In this document: piece by piece, positions 1 to 7,155 of the stretch
Position numbering within the stretch: position 1 is the stretch's first letter
Layout of the letters: each line of letters begins with the position of its first letter
Source of the DNA: JACIYW01 sp014359745
GTDB lineage: Bacteria > Pseudomonadota > Alphaproteobacteria > Rhodobacterales > Rhodobacteraceae
Direction: 5' to 3'
Length of the DNA stretch: 20,732 nucleotides
Assembly (NCBI GenBank): GCA_050433985.1
Contig: JBNPWE010000032.1
Coordinates: 1 to 20,732, forward strand
Made by a program: the position numbers and the translations under genes
Notes under the pieces: model-generated
What the model saw: only the letters and a program-made list of their open reading frames with translations
Told to the model about the DNA's origin: nothing
Database searches by the model: none

Positions 1-2
1 AC

Positions 3-548
3 AAGCTGCAGTCCCTGCGCAACCGCCTCGGCAAGCCGCTGATCGTCCGCTCCGCCTATCGCAGCCCCGAGCACAACCGCGCCGTGGGCGGCGCGCCTGC
101 CTCCAAACACATGCAGGGCACCGCATTCGATATCGCCATGACGAACCACGACCCTGCGGCATTCGAGGCGGCGGCGCGCGCCGTGGGCTTCCTCGGCTTC
201 GGGTTCTACCCGCGCTCGGGATTCATCCATGTCGATCTCGGGCCCGCTCGCCAGTGGGGCGAGCGCTTCCCGATCCGGGCGACGGCCTTCGCGGCTGAAA
301 CGCCGCCTGCGCGCGAAGTGCTGGCCGACAGCCGCACGATGAAGGGTGGTGGCGCGGCGGGCGTGGCGACGCTGGGTGCGGCCGGCGTCGAGGTCGCGCA
401 GAGCGTCCTGGCCGAGACCCAGTCCGCCATATTGCCGCTCGTGCCCTACCTCGACACGCTCCGGTGGGTGTTCATCGCCGTCGCGCTCGGCGGGATCGCG
501 GTCACGATCTACGCCCGGCTCGATGACTGGAAGCGGGGGCGGCGGTGA
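3..548 (+). CDS. Phage endolysin, peptidase M15A-like, 5' end outside window
   Basis: This is the 3' part (181 codons) of a zinc peptidase of the M15 (D-Ala-D-Ala carboxypeptidase-like) family, used by many phages as an endolysin to cut peptidoglycan cross-bridges. The visible part has the family signature: RSAYRSPEHN, then SKHMQGTAFDI supplying the first His and the Asp zinc ligands, then GFIHVDLG supplying the last His. After the catalytic domain come an Ala/Gly-rich linker and one C-terminal membrane segment (WVFIAVALGGIAVTIYARL) followed by a basic tail, so the enzyme is probably membrane-anchored. The stop overlaps the GTG start of the next gene by 4 bp (GTGA), which implies translational coupling in a lysis cassette. 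The true start lies upstream of the window; the in-frame ATG at 84 falls inside the conserved domain and is not the start. Confidence 0.85.
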   Translation, partial: KLQSLRNRLGKPLIVRSAYRSPEHNRAVGGAPASKHMQGTAFDIAMTNHDPAAFEAAARAVGFLGFGFYPRSGFIHVDLGPARQWGERFPIRATAFAAETPPAREVLADSRTMKGGGAAGVATLGAAGVEVAQSVLAETQSAILPLVPYLDTLRWVFIAVALGGIAVTIYARLDDWKRGRR

Positions 549-802
549 TCGCCGGGCTGCTCACCGGGATCGCCACGAACCCATTGATGCGAGCGGCGCT
601 GCGCTACGGAGCCATTGCGCTGGCAGTGCTCCTGTTCCTGCTTTCGCTTCGACGCTCCGGGGAGCGAGCGGGACGCCTCGCCGAGCGCCTTGAGACCGCG
701 GAGAAATCTCATGACGCACAACGACGGATGCTCGAGGCTGCGGCGCGTCGCCCTCGTTCTCGCGACGATCTGGCTGAGCGGCTGCGCGACGGGCGCTTCT
801 GA
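545..802 (+). CDS. Inner-membrane spanin-like (Rz-like) phage lysis protein
   Basis: An 85-residue protein starting at a GTG that overlaps the endolysin stop. It has one N-terminal membrane segment (residues about 20-37, AALRYGAIALAVLLFLLSLR) followed by a charged, helical, coiled-coil-prone stretch rich in Arg, Glu and Ala, ending RSRDDLAERLRDGRF. This is the architecture of an i-spanin, which spans the periplasm and pairs with an outer-membrane lipoprotein to fuse the membranes at the end of phage lysis. The following lipoprotein gene starts inside this gene in the +1 frame, the classic overlapping Rz/Rz1 arrangement. The assignment rests on architecture and position rather than on sequence conservation. 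It could also be described only as a small phage membrane protein. Confidence 0.7.
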   Translation: MIAGLLTGIATNPLMRAALRYGAIALAVLLFLLSLRRSGERAGRLAERLETAEKSHDAQRRMLEAAARRPRSRDDLAERLRDGRF

Positions 803-965
803 TGTCGCCAGCCCCGTCGCGTGTCCGCCGGTCGTCGAGTACAGCCGGGAGGTCCAGGCGCGGGCGGCCGACGAGCTGGCCATGTTGCCGGCAGGATCGG
901 CGATCGCGGAGATGCTGGCAGACTACACTGTGATGCGGGTGCAGGCCACCGGCTCCATTACATAG
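711..965 (+). CDS. Outer-membrane spanin (Rz1-like) lipoprotein with replaced C-terminal end
   Basis: An 84-residue protein starting at ATG 711 within the upstream spanin gene. It has a basic N-terminus, a hydrophobic stretch and a lipobox LSGC with the lipidated Cys at residue 25. A short mature domain follows (CPPVVEYSREVQARAADELAMLPAG, then EMLADYTVMR). Such Cys-Pro-Pro lipoproteins act as o-spanins in the outer membrane. From memory, the phage family continues with a few more residues after the VMRxQA segment. Here the frame runs into the IS21 remnant and ends ATGSIT, so the natural tail of perhaps 5-10 residues has been swapped for IS sequence. Most of the domain remains, so function may or may not survive. 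Downstream phage genes are absent. Confidence 0.7.
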   Translation: MTHNDGCSRLRRVALVLATIWLSGCATGASDVASPVACPPVVEYSREVQARAADELAMLPAGSAIAEMLADYTVMRVQATGSIT

Positions 966-1627
966 TGGTTCGTCAACGCCAGGAACCGCGGATGGAACAC
1001 CCGGTCCTTCGAGCGGGAGACATAGGTCACCATCGTTTTGGGATTGTCGATGATCACCCGTCGCGGGACCCCGCCGTAGAAGGACAGCGCCCGCACAAAA
1101 GCATCCAACACCATCTCCTGGCTCTCGCCCGGATAGGCGACGACAAAGGGCTTGCGACTATGGCACAGGCGGAAGTGGGCAACCTTCACTTTCTGCTCGA
1201 CACCGCCCAGGACAACGCGCTCTTCGCTCCAGTCAAACTGGAGCGCATCACCGGCAGCGAAGTGCAGGGGAATGAACGCATCTCCCGATCCGGCGTCGGC
1301 GCGCTTGAGGTCTCGGATAAAACGCTGAACCGGTGAATAGGACCCGGTATATCCTTCCGAGACAAGCTGTTCGTAAAGCTTCTGCGCTGTCCGCCGCTCC
1401 CGGCGCGGGCGCTTTTGATCCTGCTCGAAAAGATCCTGGAGCCGCGTGTCAAATCCATCGCACAGCTTATGCCGGGCCGGTGGCGCTTGCCGCTGATAAC
1501 TCGGTGGGCTGTCGTCCTTCAGATACTTCTTCACCGTGTTCCGCGACAAACCGGTTGCCCGCGCCACAGATCGGATGCTGCGACCCTCAACCAATATCCA
1601 ACGACGGATCTTCGATACACTTTCCAT
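923..1627 (-). pseudogene. istA: IS21-family transposase IstA, 3' truncated
   Basis: This is the N-terminal part (about 230 residues) of an IstA transposase, normally close to 500 residues. It shows an N-terminal helix-turn-helix (RSIRSVARATGLSRNTVKKYL), then the start of the DDE catalytic core with Asp in LQFDWSEERV and Asp in IIDNPKTMV. The third catalytic Glu (usually in a VENQV motif shortly after EPVACTP) is lost because homology stops after EPVACT and the frame ends four codons later. The start is either ATG 1627, with AGGTGA five bases upstream, or GTG 1636; I prefer ATG. There is no istB. The gene is dead as a transposase, though the DNA-binding part could still be made. Confidence 0.85.
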
Positions 1628-1743
1628 CAATATCACCTGCTCATTCCTCCGCGCTATCCGGCGCGGATGCTAACGTGGCAGGTGGGTCAATTTTACTCGC
1701 TCATAACCCACCCAAGTGGGTCAATTTCGCATGCCGATTCACA
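938..1743 (-). mobile_element. IS21-family remnant (one end plus 5' part of istA)
   Basis: About 0.8 kb of an IS21-family element lies in the minus orientation. The outer end is near 1743, where the minus strand begins TGTGAATCGGCATGC. It carries the multiple terminal repeats typical of the family: GTGGGTCAATTT occurs at 1682-1693 and 1716-1727. The inner side stops inside istA; the third catalytic acidic residue, all of istB and the other terminal repeats are missing. The boundary with the phage lipoprotein gene falls within about 937-947 (GGGTGCAGGCC), which fits both partners. The element cannot transpose by itself. Confidence 0.85.
1682..1743 (-). repeat. IS21 terminal repeats (left end)
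   Basis: Two direct copies of GTGGGTCAATTT (1682-1693 and 1716-1727) lie 34 bp apart. Between them ACCCAC (before CCAA) pairs with GTGGGT as a short inverted repeat. The outer tip reads TGTGAATCGG on the minus strand. IS21-family ends carry such repeated transposase-binding sites, so this end looks structurally intact although the rest of the element is gone. Confidence 0.75.
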
Positions 1744-1928
1744 TCTGGCGCGCCGATCCTGACCAAATCATCGCCGCCAGAAACCTAGGGTTCCAAACGT
1801 TGGAGTCAATCCACCAGGAATCCCCCGTGGGCCAGCCTTCGCGCCGGTTGGTATTTTCCAACGGGTCCACGCGCATTCTGGGGCGAAATTCGTCGCTGGC
1901 CGTTCGGGCTGTCTACCTTGGGCTAACT

Positions 1929-2816
1929 TCACGTCGTTCGATCCGCCGTGCTCACGGCCTCGAAGCCCGACACCACATCCAGAAGCTCGCGCGTGATCGT
2001 CTCCTGACGGCGCTGGCGATAAAGCTGTTGCAGGTCGTCGCGCCGTTCCTCGATGTTGCGCTCGGCCGCCTGCATCGCGGCGAGGCGCGAGGCGTGTTCG
2101 CTGGCGAGCGCCTCGGCAAGCGCGCGGTAGATCACGACGAACAGCCGCTGCTGCACCAGCCACGACACCAGCCGGTCGGGATCCATCCGGAACAGCGGCA
2201 GGGACCGACCTGGCCAGTCCGCCTGCGCCAACTTGCGCAGATAGCTGTCGGGCAGGGGCAGAAGCCGGTGCGCCCGGGGCTGCGCGGTATTGCGGCCTTC
2301 ACGGCGGTTGTGCACCAGCAGAACCTGCCCGACGCCCCGCGCCCGCGTCCAGCGGTCGATCTCCACGATGACGCGCTGCACCAGCCGCGACAGGCCCTCG
2401 ACCGAACCGGGCAGGGTGAGGGCGAAGGCCAGCGGCACGCCGTCCGCCTCGAACCTCGCCGCGACGCGCGCGCCGATCACGCCGAACTCCATGGGCCCGT
2501 CTTCCATGCGGGCGCGGGCGAAACGCGTTATCTTGTCGTTGTAGCCACCGCAGAGCCCGCGATCCGATCCGATCACAATCAGCGCCCCGGACCCCGCAGC
2601 GCGGTTGCTGGCCCCCAGGGGCAGCCCCGCGATCCCGCGCTGCCGCAGCACCGCCATCAGGCCCAGCTCGACCGTGCGGGCGTAATCGGCCATCGCCGCC
2701 TCGGCATGTTCGTATTGCCGGATGCTGACCGAGGACAGCGCCTTCATGGTGCGCACGATCGCCTGTATGTCGCCCGTGGTGTCCAGCGCGTCGGAAAGGC
2801 TTTCAAGCGTCTCCAT
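1929..2816 (-). CDS. atpG: N-type ATPase gamma subunit
   Basis: A 295-residue gamma subunit, the central rotor stalk that couples ring rotation to catalysis in the F1 head. The N-terminal helix METLESLSDALDTTGDIQAIVRTMKALSSVSI and the C-terminal helix (RRQETITRELLDVVSGFEAVS) form the usual antiparallel coiled coil. GALIVIGSDRGLCGGYN is the characteristic family motif. I chose ATG 2816 rather than the upstream in-frame ATG at 2849 because the family N-terminus begins there and GGAG lies seven bases before it; the extra leader would be highly basic and unconserved. The start overlaps the end of atpA by 14 bp. It is the last gene of the operon, and I see no convincing terminator between its stop and the IS21 end at 1743. 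Confidence 0.93.
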   Translation of the reverse strand: METLESLSDALDTTGDIQAIVRTMKALSSVSIRQYEHAEAAMADYARTVELGLMAVLRQRGIAGLPLGASNRAAGSGALIVIGSDRGLCGGYNDKITRFARARMEDGPMEFGVIGARVAARFEADGVPLAFALTLPGSVEGLSRLVQRVIVEIDRWTRARGVGQVLLVHNRREGRNTAQPRAHRLLPLPDSYLRKLAQADWPGRSLPLFRMDPDRLVSWLVQQRLFVVIYRALAEALASEHASRLAAMQAAERNIEERRDDLQQLYRQRRQETITRELLDVVSGFEAVSTADRTT

Positions 2817-4353
2817 CGTCGTTCTCCGTCTGCGAGCCCGAGAGGGCATCGCGCATCACCCGGATCAGCGTTTCGCGGTCCGTGTCCGCCAGTTTCTCGC
2901 CCGAGGCGATCCGGTCGCAGATTTCGGTTGCCTCCCGGCGCACGGCCTTGCGGACGGTCCTTTCGGCCTCGGCCACGGCGTCCGCTTCGATCTCGTCGAA
3001 CAGGCCCTCGGTCGCCGCCAGAAGCGCCGCAATCTGTCCGGGGGCATCGATGTGGTCGTGCTCGCGCTGCTTGAGCACCTCGCGCACCCGCAGTCCGCGG
3101 GTCAGTTTTCGGCGGGTCTCGGGATCGAGCTGTGTGCCGAAGCGCGCGAAGGTCTCAAGTTCCTCGAACTGCGCATACATCAGCCGCAGGTTGCCGGCGA
3201 CCGCGCGGAAGGCCGGCAGTTGGACCTTGCCGCCCACGCGGCTGACCGAGATGCCGATGTCGATGGCCGGCAGGTGGCCCTTCTCGAACAGCGAGGGCGA
3301 GAGATAGATCTGCCCGTCGGTGATCGAGATGAGATTGGTCGGGATATAGGCCGAAATGTTCTGCGCCTGCGTCTCCACGACGGGAAGCGCGGTGAGCGAG
3401 CCGCCGCCATGGTCCGCGCGCAGTTGCGTCGCGCGTTCCAGCAGGCGGGAGTGGATATAGAAGATATCGCCCGGATAGGCCTCGCGCCCCGGCGGGCGGC
3501 GCAAGAGCAACGACAACTCGCGGTAGGCGCGGGCGTGGCGGGTGAGATCGTCATAGACGATCAGCACGTCGCGCCCCTGGGCCATGAAATGCTCGGCCAT
3601 GGAGGTCGCGGCATAGGGGGCCACGAATTGCAGTCCCGGCGCGTCCTCGCCGCTGGCCACGACGACGATGGTGCGCTCCAGCGCGCCGCCTTCGCGCAGG
3701 CTCTGGATGACGCGCGCCACCGCCGAGGCGCGCTGGCCGATGGCGCAATAGATCGACAGCACGCCGGTGCCCTTCTGGTTCAGGATCGCGTCGACCGCGA
3801 TCGCGGTCTTGCCGGTCTGCCGGTCGCCGAGGATCAGTTCGCGCTGGCCGCGCCCGATGGGGATGGCGGCATCGACGGCCTTGATCCCGGTCTGCAAGGG
3901 CACCTGGACGGGGCCGCGGTGCATGATCGGGGGGGCCGGCCGTTCGATGGGCAGGCGCTCCTCCGCCTTGATGGCGTTGCCGCCGTCCAGCGGGCGGCCA
4001 AGGCCGTCCACCACCCGCCCGATCAGCCCCGCCCCGACCGGCACATCGACCACCCGGCCGGTGCGGCGCACCGGATCGCCGGGCCGCAGACCTTCCGTGG
4101 GCCCCAGAACGATGACACCGGCGCGATCCGTGCGAAGGTTGGAGGCGATCCCCATGACGCCGCCCGCGAAGGTCAGCAACTCGTCGGCGTGCAGGTCGGT
4201 AAAGCCCGCGACCTCGGCCACGCCGTTGCCGACCGACAGGATATGCGCAATTTCGACCATCTCCAGCGCCGGGGCGGTCTGCGCCAGCGCATCCTCGAGC
4301 GGCGCGAAGACGTCGTTCAGCAGGTCATCAAGGCTTGTCTCATGTGCCATCAA
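2803..4353 (-). CDS. atpA: N-type ATPase alpha subunit
   Basis: A full-length alpha subunit (516 residues), the non-catalytic nucleotide-binding subunit of the F1 hexamer. The Walker A loop GDRQTGKT is at about residues 176-183. Further hallmarks are SIYCAIGQRAS, DVLIVYDDLTRHARAYRELSLLLRRPPGREAYPGD, and the C-terminal ISVSRVGGKVQ region that contributes the arginine reaching into the catalytic site. The N-terminal helix (about 20 residues) that would bind the delta subunit is short and acidic. The start overlaps the atpF stop as ATGA; a second Met follows at once, so the first residue is uncertain by one. The sequence groups with the alternate F1Fo family rather than housekeeping AtpA, judged from operon order and family features; no search was run. 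Confidence 0.95.
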   Translation of the reverse strand: MMAHETSLDDLLNDVFAPLEDALAQTAPALEMVEIAHILSVGNGVAEVAGFTDLHADELLTFAGGVMGIASNLRTDRAGVIVLGPTEGLRPGDPVRRTGRVVDVPVGAGLIGRVVDGLGRPLDGGNAIKAEERLPIERPAPPIMHRGPVQVPLQTGIKAVDAAIPIGRGQRELILGDRQTGKTAIAVDAILNQKGTGVLSIYCAIGQRASAVARVIQSLREGGALERTIVVVASGEDAPGLQFVAPYAATSMAEHFMAQGRDVLIVYDDLTRHARAYRELSLLLRRPPGREAYPGDIFYIHSRLLERATQLRADHGGGSLTALPVVETQAQNISAYIPTNLISITDGQIYLSPSLFEKGHLPAIDIGISVSRVGGKVQLPAFRAVAGNLRLMYAQFEELETFARFGTQLDPETRRKLTRGLRVREVLKQREHDHIDAPGQIAALLAATEGLFDEIEADAVAEAERTVRKAVRREATEICDRIASGEKLADTDRETLIRVMRDALSGSQTENDDGDA

Positions 4354-5153
4354 CCACTTCCCGCGCTTTCCGGCGTGCGCGTGGCGCGGCGGCGGTTGTC
4401 ACCCTCGATCACCTCGTCGAGCGTCGTTTCCAGCCGGTGCAGGAACCGCGCGGCGGACCATTCGACGGTCTGCTCGCCGATGGTCAGGCGCACGCCCAGC
4501 AGCAGGTCGTCATCTTCATCATAGTCCACCTCGATGTCCGGCGCGATGTGCTCGTGGATCGCGCGCGTGATCTGGCCGCGCGTGGCTGGCTTGAGCGGCA
4601 CGTTGCTTTGCACCCTTGCGGGCCCACCCGCGCGCCCGGCCGCGACCGCCAGCTTGTCGCGCGCCTCGGCATCGAGGTTGACCAGACGCTCCAGAAACGT
4701 TTCCGCCACCTGGTCGGCAAGGTCGCTGCCCGCGTAATCCTTCAGCACCCGCCCGACGATCTCGGCCACCTGATGGCCGGCGCGCTGCCGAAATCTGGCG
4801 GCGAAATCGTCCCGCTCTCCCATAAGATGATCCTCCCAGGCCCTGCGCCGGTCCTCCATCTCTTGGCGAAGCTCCTCCTCCATCTCCGTGCGCAGGGCGG
4901 CGGCCTCCTGCCGCGCGTCGCGCAGCACCTTCTCGCGGCTGGCCTCGAGTTCCTCGCGTTTCTTGCGCAGATGCTCTGCCTCGGCCTCGACTTCGGCACG
5001 CGCGTTCTTCGCCTCGGCCACACGGGATTCGATCCGCGCTTCGCGCCGGGCCATGGCGTCGGTGATCGGCCGGTAGAGGAAACGTTGCAGCAACCACACC
5101 AGGACCAGAAAGTTGACGATCTGGGCCGCGACGGTCAGCCAGTCGATCTGCAT
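4350..5153 (-). CDS. atpF: N-type ATPase b subunit with long delta-like C-terminal extension
   Basis: A 267-residue b subunit, about 100 residues longer than a standard bacterial b. It has one N-terminal membrane segment (residues about 5-25, LTVAAQIVNFLVLVWLLQRF), then a long charged coiled coil (about 30-150). The C-terminal region (about 155-255) contains the pattern DYDEDDDLLLGVRLTIGEQ followed by VEWSAARFLHRL, which resembles the C-terminal domain of the F1 delta subunit (a V.D..LIGG...iGd..iD.S....L pattern). The operon has no atpH (delta), so this tail probably takes over the stator contact with F1; that is inference. AGGAGG lies eight bases before ATG 5153, and the gene sits four bases after atpE. 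Confidence 0.92.
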   Translation of the reverse strand: MQIDWLTVAAQIVNFLVLVWLLQRFLYRPITDAMARREARIESRVAEAKNARAEVEAEAEHLRKKREELEASREKVLRDARQEAAALRTEMEEELRQEMEDRRRAWEDHLMGERDDFAARFRQRAGHQVAEIVGRVLKDYAGSDLADQVAETFLERLVNLDAEARDKLAVAAGRAGGPARVQSNVPLKPATRGQITRAIHEHIAPDIEVDYDEDDDLLLGVRLTIGEQTVEWSAARFLHRLETTLDEVIEGDNRRRATRTPESAGSG

Positions 5154-5157
5154 GCGA

Positions 5158-5448
5158 TCAGCCTCCTGCCGCCTGCGCGGCGGTCTCGGCGACGAGGTTC
5201 GTGAAGGGGTTGGCGAAGATCAGGATCATCGCCACCACGAAACAGTAGATCGCCGTCGACTCGATCATGGCGAGGCTGACGAAGAGCGTTCGCGTGATCG
5301 TGTTCGCGGCATCGGGCTGTTGCGCGATGGATTGGAGCGCCTGGGACGCGGTGCGCCCCTCGGCCAGCGCCGGCCCGATCGAGCCGATGGCAATCGTCAG
5401 CCCGGAGGTAAAGATCGAGACGACGGCGATCCACGTTGCTGCATCCAT
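5158..5448 (-). CDS. atpE: N-type ATPase c subunit (rotor ring) with two membrane glutamates
   Basis: A 96-residue hairpin of two membrane helices joined by the polar loop RTASQALQSIAQQPDA; copies assemble into the rotor ring. Helix 1 carries GSIGPALAEG with Glu30. Helix 2 carries MIESTAIYCF with Glu63, Ser64 and Tyr68. Glu63, Ser64 and Tyr68 match the sodium ligands Glu65, Ser66 and Tyr70 of the Ilyobacter tartaricus c subunit, and Glu30 replaces its Gln32. A pair of carboxylates per subunit is characteristic of N-ATPases. Sodium coupling was proposed for this class from sequence, but the Burkholderia pseudomallei N-type ring was reported as a proton-specific 17-mer, so the ion here is open. 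AGGAG lies seven bases before the start; the gap to atpB is 2 bp. Confidence 0.95.
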   Translation of the reverse strand: MDAATWIAVVSIFTSGLTIAIGSIGPALAEGRTASQALQSIAQQPDAANTITRTLFVSLAMIESTAIYCFVVAMILIFANPFTNLVAETAAQAAGG

Positions 5449-5450
5449 GC

Positions 5451-6155
5451 TCAGTCTCCTGTGTCGGTGGGGGAAGGGCTCTCGGCCCGTGGGCGGGTCC
5501 GGCTGGCCGAGCCGATATAGACCATCGCGAGGATGGCGAAGATGTAGGCCTGGATCAGTCCGGTCAGCAGGCCCAGGACCTGCATGACGACCGGAAAGAA
5601 GAACGGCGCCACGGAAATCAGGATGCCCACGATCACCGTGCCGCTCATCACGTTACCGTAAAGCCGCACCGCCAGCGCGATGGTGCGCGACGCCTCGCTC
5701 ACGAGGTTGAATGGCAGCATCAGCGGCGTGGGCTGGAGATAGGTGCGCAGATAGGCGGCGAGTCCGCGCTTGGCGATCGAGAACAGCGGCACGGCGATCA
5801 GCACGCAGAGCGCCAGCGAGACGGTTGTCGACAGCGAGCCGGTGGGCGGCTGGTAGCCCGGCACCACCGACAGCAGGTTGGCCGTGGCGATGAACAGGAA
5901 CAGCGTGCCGATGAAGGGCAGGTAGCGACCGGGGTCGTCGGCGCCGACCTCGGCGATCTGGTCGCGGATCGTGGTGACGATCACCTCCAGCGCGACCTGC
6001 CAGCGCGAGACGGTCTCGCTCTCGCGCAGCCGCGCGGTGATCGCCCATGAGCCAAGCACAAGGACCGCCATCACCGCCCATGTGAAGACCACCGTGGCGT
6101 TGAGCTGCAGGCCCCGCCATTCGTAGAGGATCCATGTGTCGGGGCTTATTTCCAT
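5451..6155 (-). CDS. atpB: N-type ATPase a subunit
   Basis: A 234-residue membrane protein with about five to six membrane helices that forms the two half-channels for the coupling ion beside the c ring. The essential arginine is Arg164 in ALAVRLYGNVMSG, matching the conserved RLxGN helix of all a subunits. The loop GYQPPTGSLSTTVSLAL is the usual P-T-x-D/S-type region before helix 4. Length and motifs are complete. The start overlaps the end of atpR by 10 bp; the stop is 2 bp before atpE. The tail after the last helix is short, basic and Ser/Thr-rich. Confidence 0.94.
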   Translation of the reverse strand: MEISPDTWILYEWRGLQLNATVVFTWAVMAVLVLGSWAITARLRESETVSRWQVALEVIVTTIRDQIAEVGADDPGRYLPFIGTLFLFIATANLLSVVPGYQPPTGSLSTTVSLALCVLIAVPLFSIAKRGLAAYLRTYLQPTPLMLPFNLVSEASRTIALAVRLYGNVMSGTVIVGILISVAPFFFPVVMQVLGLLTGLIQAYIFAILAMVYIGSASRTRPRAESPSPTDTGD

Positions 6156-6448
6156 GTCGCATTCCCCCGCGTTCCATGCCCAAGCCAGCGCGTTGCGGCG
6201 ACGCGCATGGCGATGAACCCGACCAACGCCGCGGCGATGCCCCCGGCTGGCAGCCCGAGCGCCGCCGCCGCCGTCAGTGCCCCAAGCAGCAACGCCACCC
6301 GCGCAATGCCAAGCCCGACGAAGACGCGGACGCCCCTGCGATCCTGCGGCAGGGCGCGCACGGCCACCCAGAGCAGCCCGAAATAGACCGCGCCAAGGGC
6401 CGCGCCCACCAATACGCCGATGAAAAGTGACATGATGGTATCGGTCAT
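6146..6448 (-). CDS. atpR: N-type ATPase accessory membrane subunit AtpR
   Basis: A 100-residue hydrophobic protein with three predicted membrane segments (about 7-30, 42-62, 66-85). Two arginines sit within or next to membrane helices, Arg50 in GIARVALLLGA and Arg82 in FIAMRVAATRW. A small protein of this form between atpQ and atpB is a hallmark of N-ATPase operons and is named AtpR. Its arginines have been suggested to contact the carboxylates of c subunits during ring assembly; that role is not established. GGGAGGCGAG lies just before ATG 6448, after a 30-bp gap from atpQ, the widest gap in the operon. The identification relies mainly on position, size and topology. Confidence 0.85.
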   Translation of the reverse strand: MTDTIMSLFIGVLVGAALGAVYFGLLWVAVRALPQDRRGVRVFVGLGIARVALLLGALTAAAALGLPAGGIAAALVGFIAMRVAATRWLGHGTRGNATWK

Positions 6449-6478
6449 CTCGCCTCCCGCACCGGCTTCGGGCTCCGT

Positions 6479-6766
6479 TCAGTCATCGCGCCCCTCCCTC
6501 TGGACCCAGTACCAGGCATTGAACGCGCCCAGCACCGCCCCGGCAAGCAATAGGATCAGCGTCCAGGACACATCGCCGGGCCATCTGCGGTCGATCCAGA
6601 CCCCGAGCGCGATTCCCGCCACGACGGGCACCGCGACGGACCAGCCGACCAGCCCGAACATGCCAAGCCCGTACCACGCGCTTTCGCGGCGGCGCTTGCG
6701 GGCCGCTTCCATCTGCCGGGCCTTGCGCGCGATGGTTTCCGTCTCGTTGTCGCGATCATAGCTCAT
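6479..6766 (-). CDS. atpQ: N-type ATPase accessory membrane protein AtpQ (AtpI/AtpZ-like)
   Basis: A 95-residue protein with a charged, basic N-terminus (residues 1-30, rich in Arg, Lys and Glu) and two membrane helices (about 34-56 and 67-88) containing GLVGWSVAVPVVAGIALGVWIDRR and the end motif GAFNAWYWV. This is the pattern of the AtpI/AtpZ family of small assembly or ion-supply proteins found at the head of ATPase operons. In N-ATPase operons this gene is called atpQ and lies after atpC, as here. It starts at ATG 6766 with an ATGA overlap on the atpC stop. The molecular role is unproven; assistance in c-ring assembly or Mg/Ca uptake have been suggested for relatives. Confidence 0.88.
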   Translation of the reverse strand: MSYDRDNETETIARKARQMEAARKRRRESAWYGLGMFGLVGWSVAVPVVAGIALGVWIDRRWPGDVSWTLILLLAGAVLGAFNAWYWVQREGRDD

Positions 6767-7155
6767 GAGCCGGGCATCTCCAGGTCGCGAAAGCGGCGGA
6801 TCATGCTGGCCTCGAGCCGGGCCAATGCCGCGCGGGCCTCGCGTTCCTCTTCGTCATGCTTGCGGAAATCGGCCTCGACGCGCTTGCGCAGCGCGCCCAG
6901 ATCGTCGCCTTCGACCGCGCCGCGCACCGCGACGCGCACCTCGTCGCCGCATTTCACCAGCGTGCCGGAATTGACCGCGACGAAGCGTTCGGCGCCCTCC
7001 TCCGTCTCGTAGAGCAGGATGCCCGGCACCAGTTCGCTGACAAAATCAATGTGACCCGGCAGCATGCCGAAACGTCCGTCCGGCCCCTCGGCCACGATGC
7101 GCCGGACGGGGCGATCCACGCAGACCGACATCGGCGTGATGACCTCAAGCCGCAT
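6763..7155 (-). CDS. atpC: N-type ATPase epsilon subunit
   Basis: A 130-residue epsilon subunit that joins the c ring to gamma and can inhibit ATP hydrolysis. The N-terminal beta-sandwich (about residues 1-85) shows MRLEVITPMSVCVDRPVRRI, GPDGRFGMLPGHIDFVSELVPG and FVAVNSGTLVKCGDEV, all typical. The C-terminal helical hairpin (about 90-130) is present and very charged. The start overlaps the end of atpD by 11 bp, and its stop overlaps atpQ as ATGA. Beta followed immediately by epsilon at the head of the operon is the opposite of the usual F-ATPase order and typical of the N-type. Confidence 0.93.
   Translation of the reverse strand: MRLEVITPMSVCVDRPVRRIVAEGPDGRFGMLPGHIDFVSELVPGILLYETEEGAERFVAVNSGTLVKCGDEVRVAVRGAVEGDDLGALRKRVEADFRKHDEEEREARAALARLEASMIRRFRDLEMPGS

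Noticed and set aside
1744..1928. Terminator after the ATPase operon
   Set aside because: Only a weak five-pair hairpin (GTTGG with CCAAC near 1850-1865) without a following T-run in the minus direction. Not enough to call.
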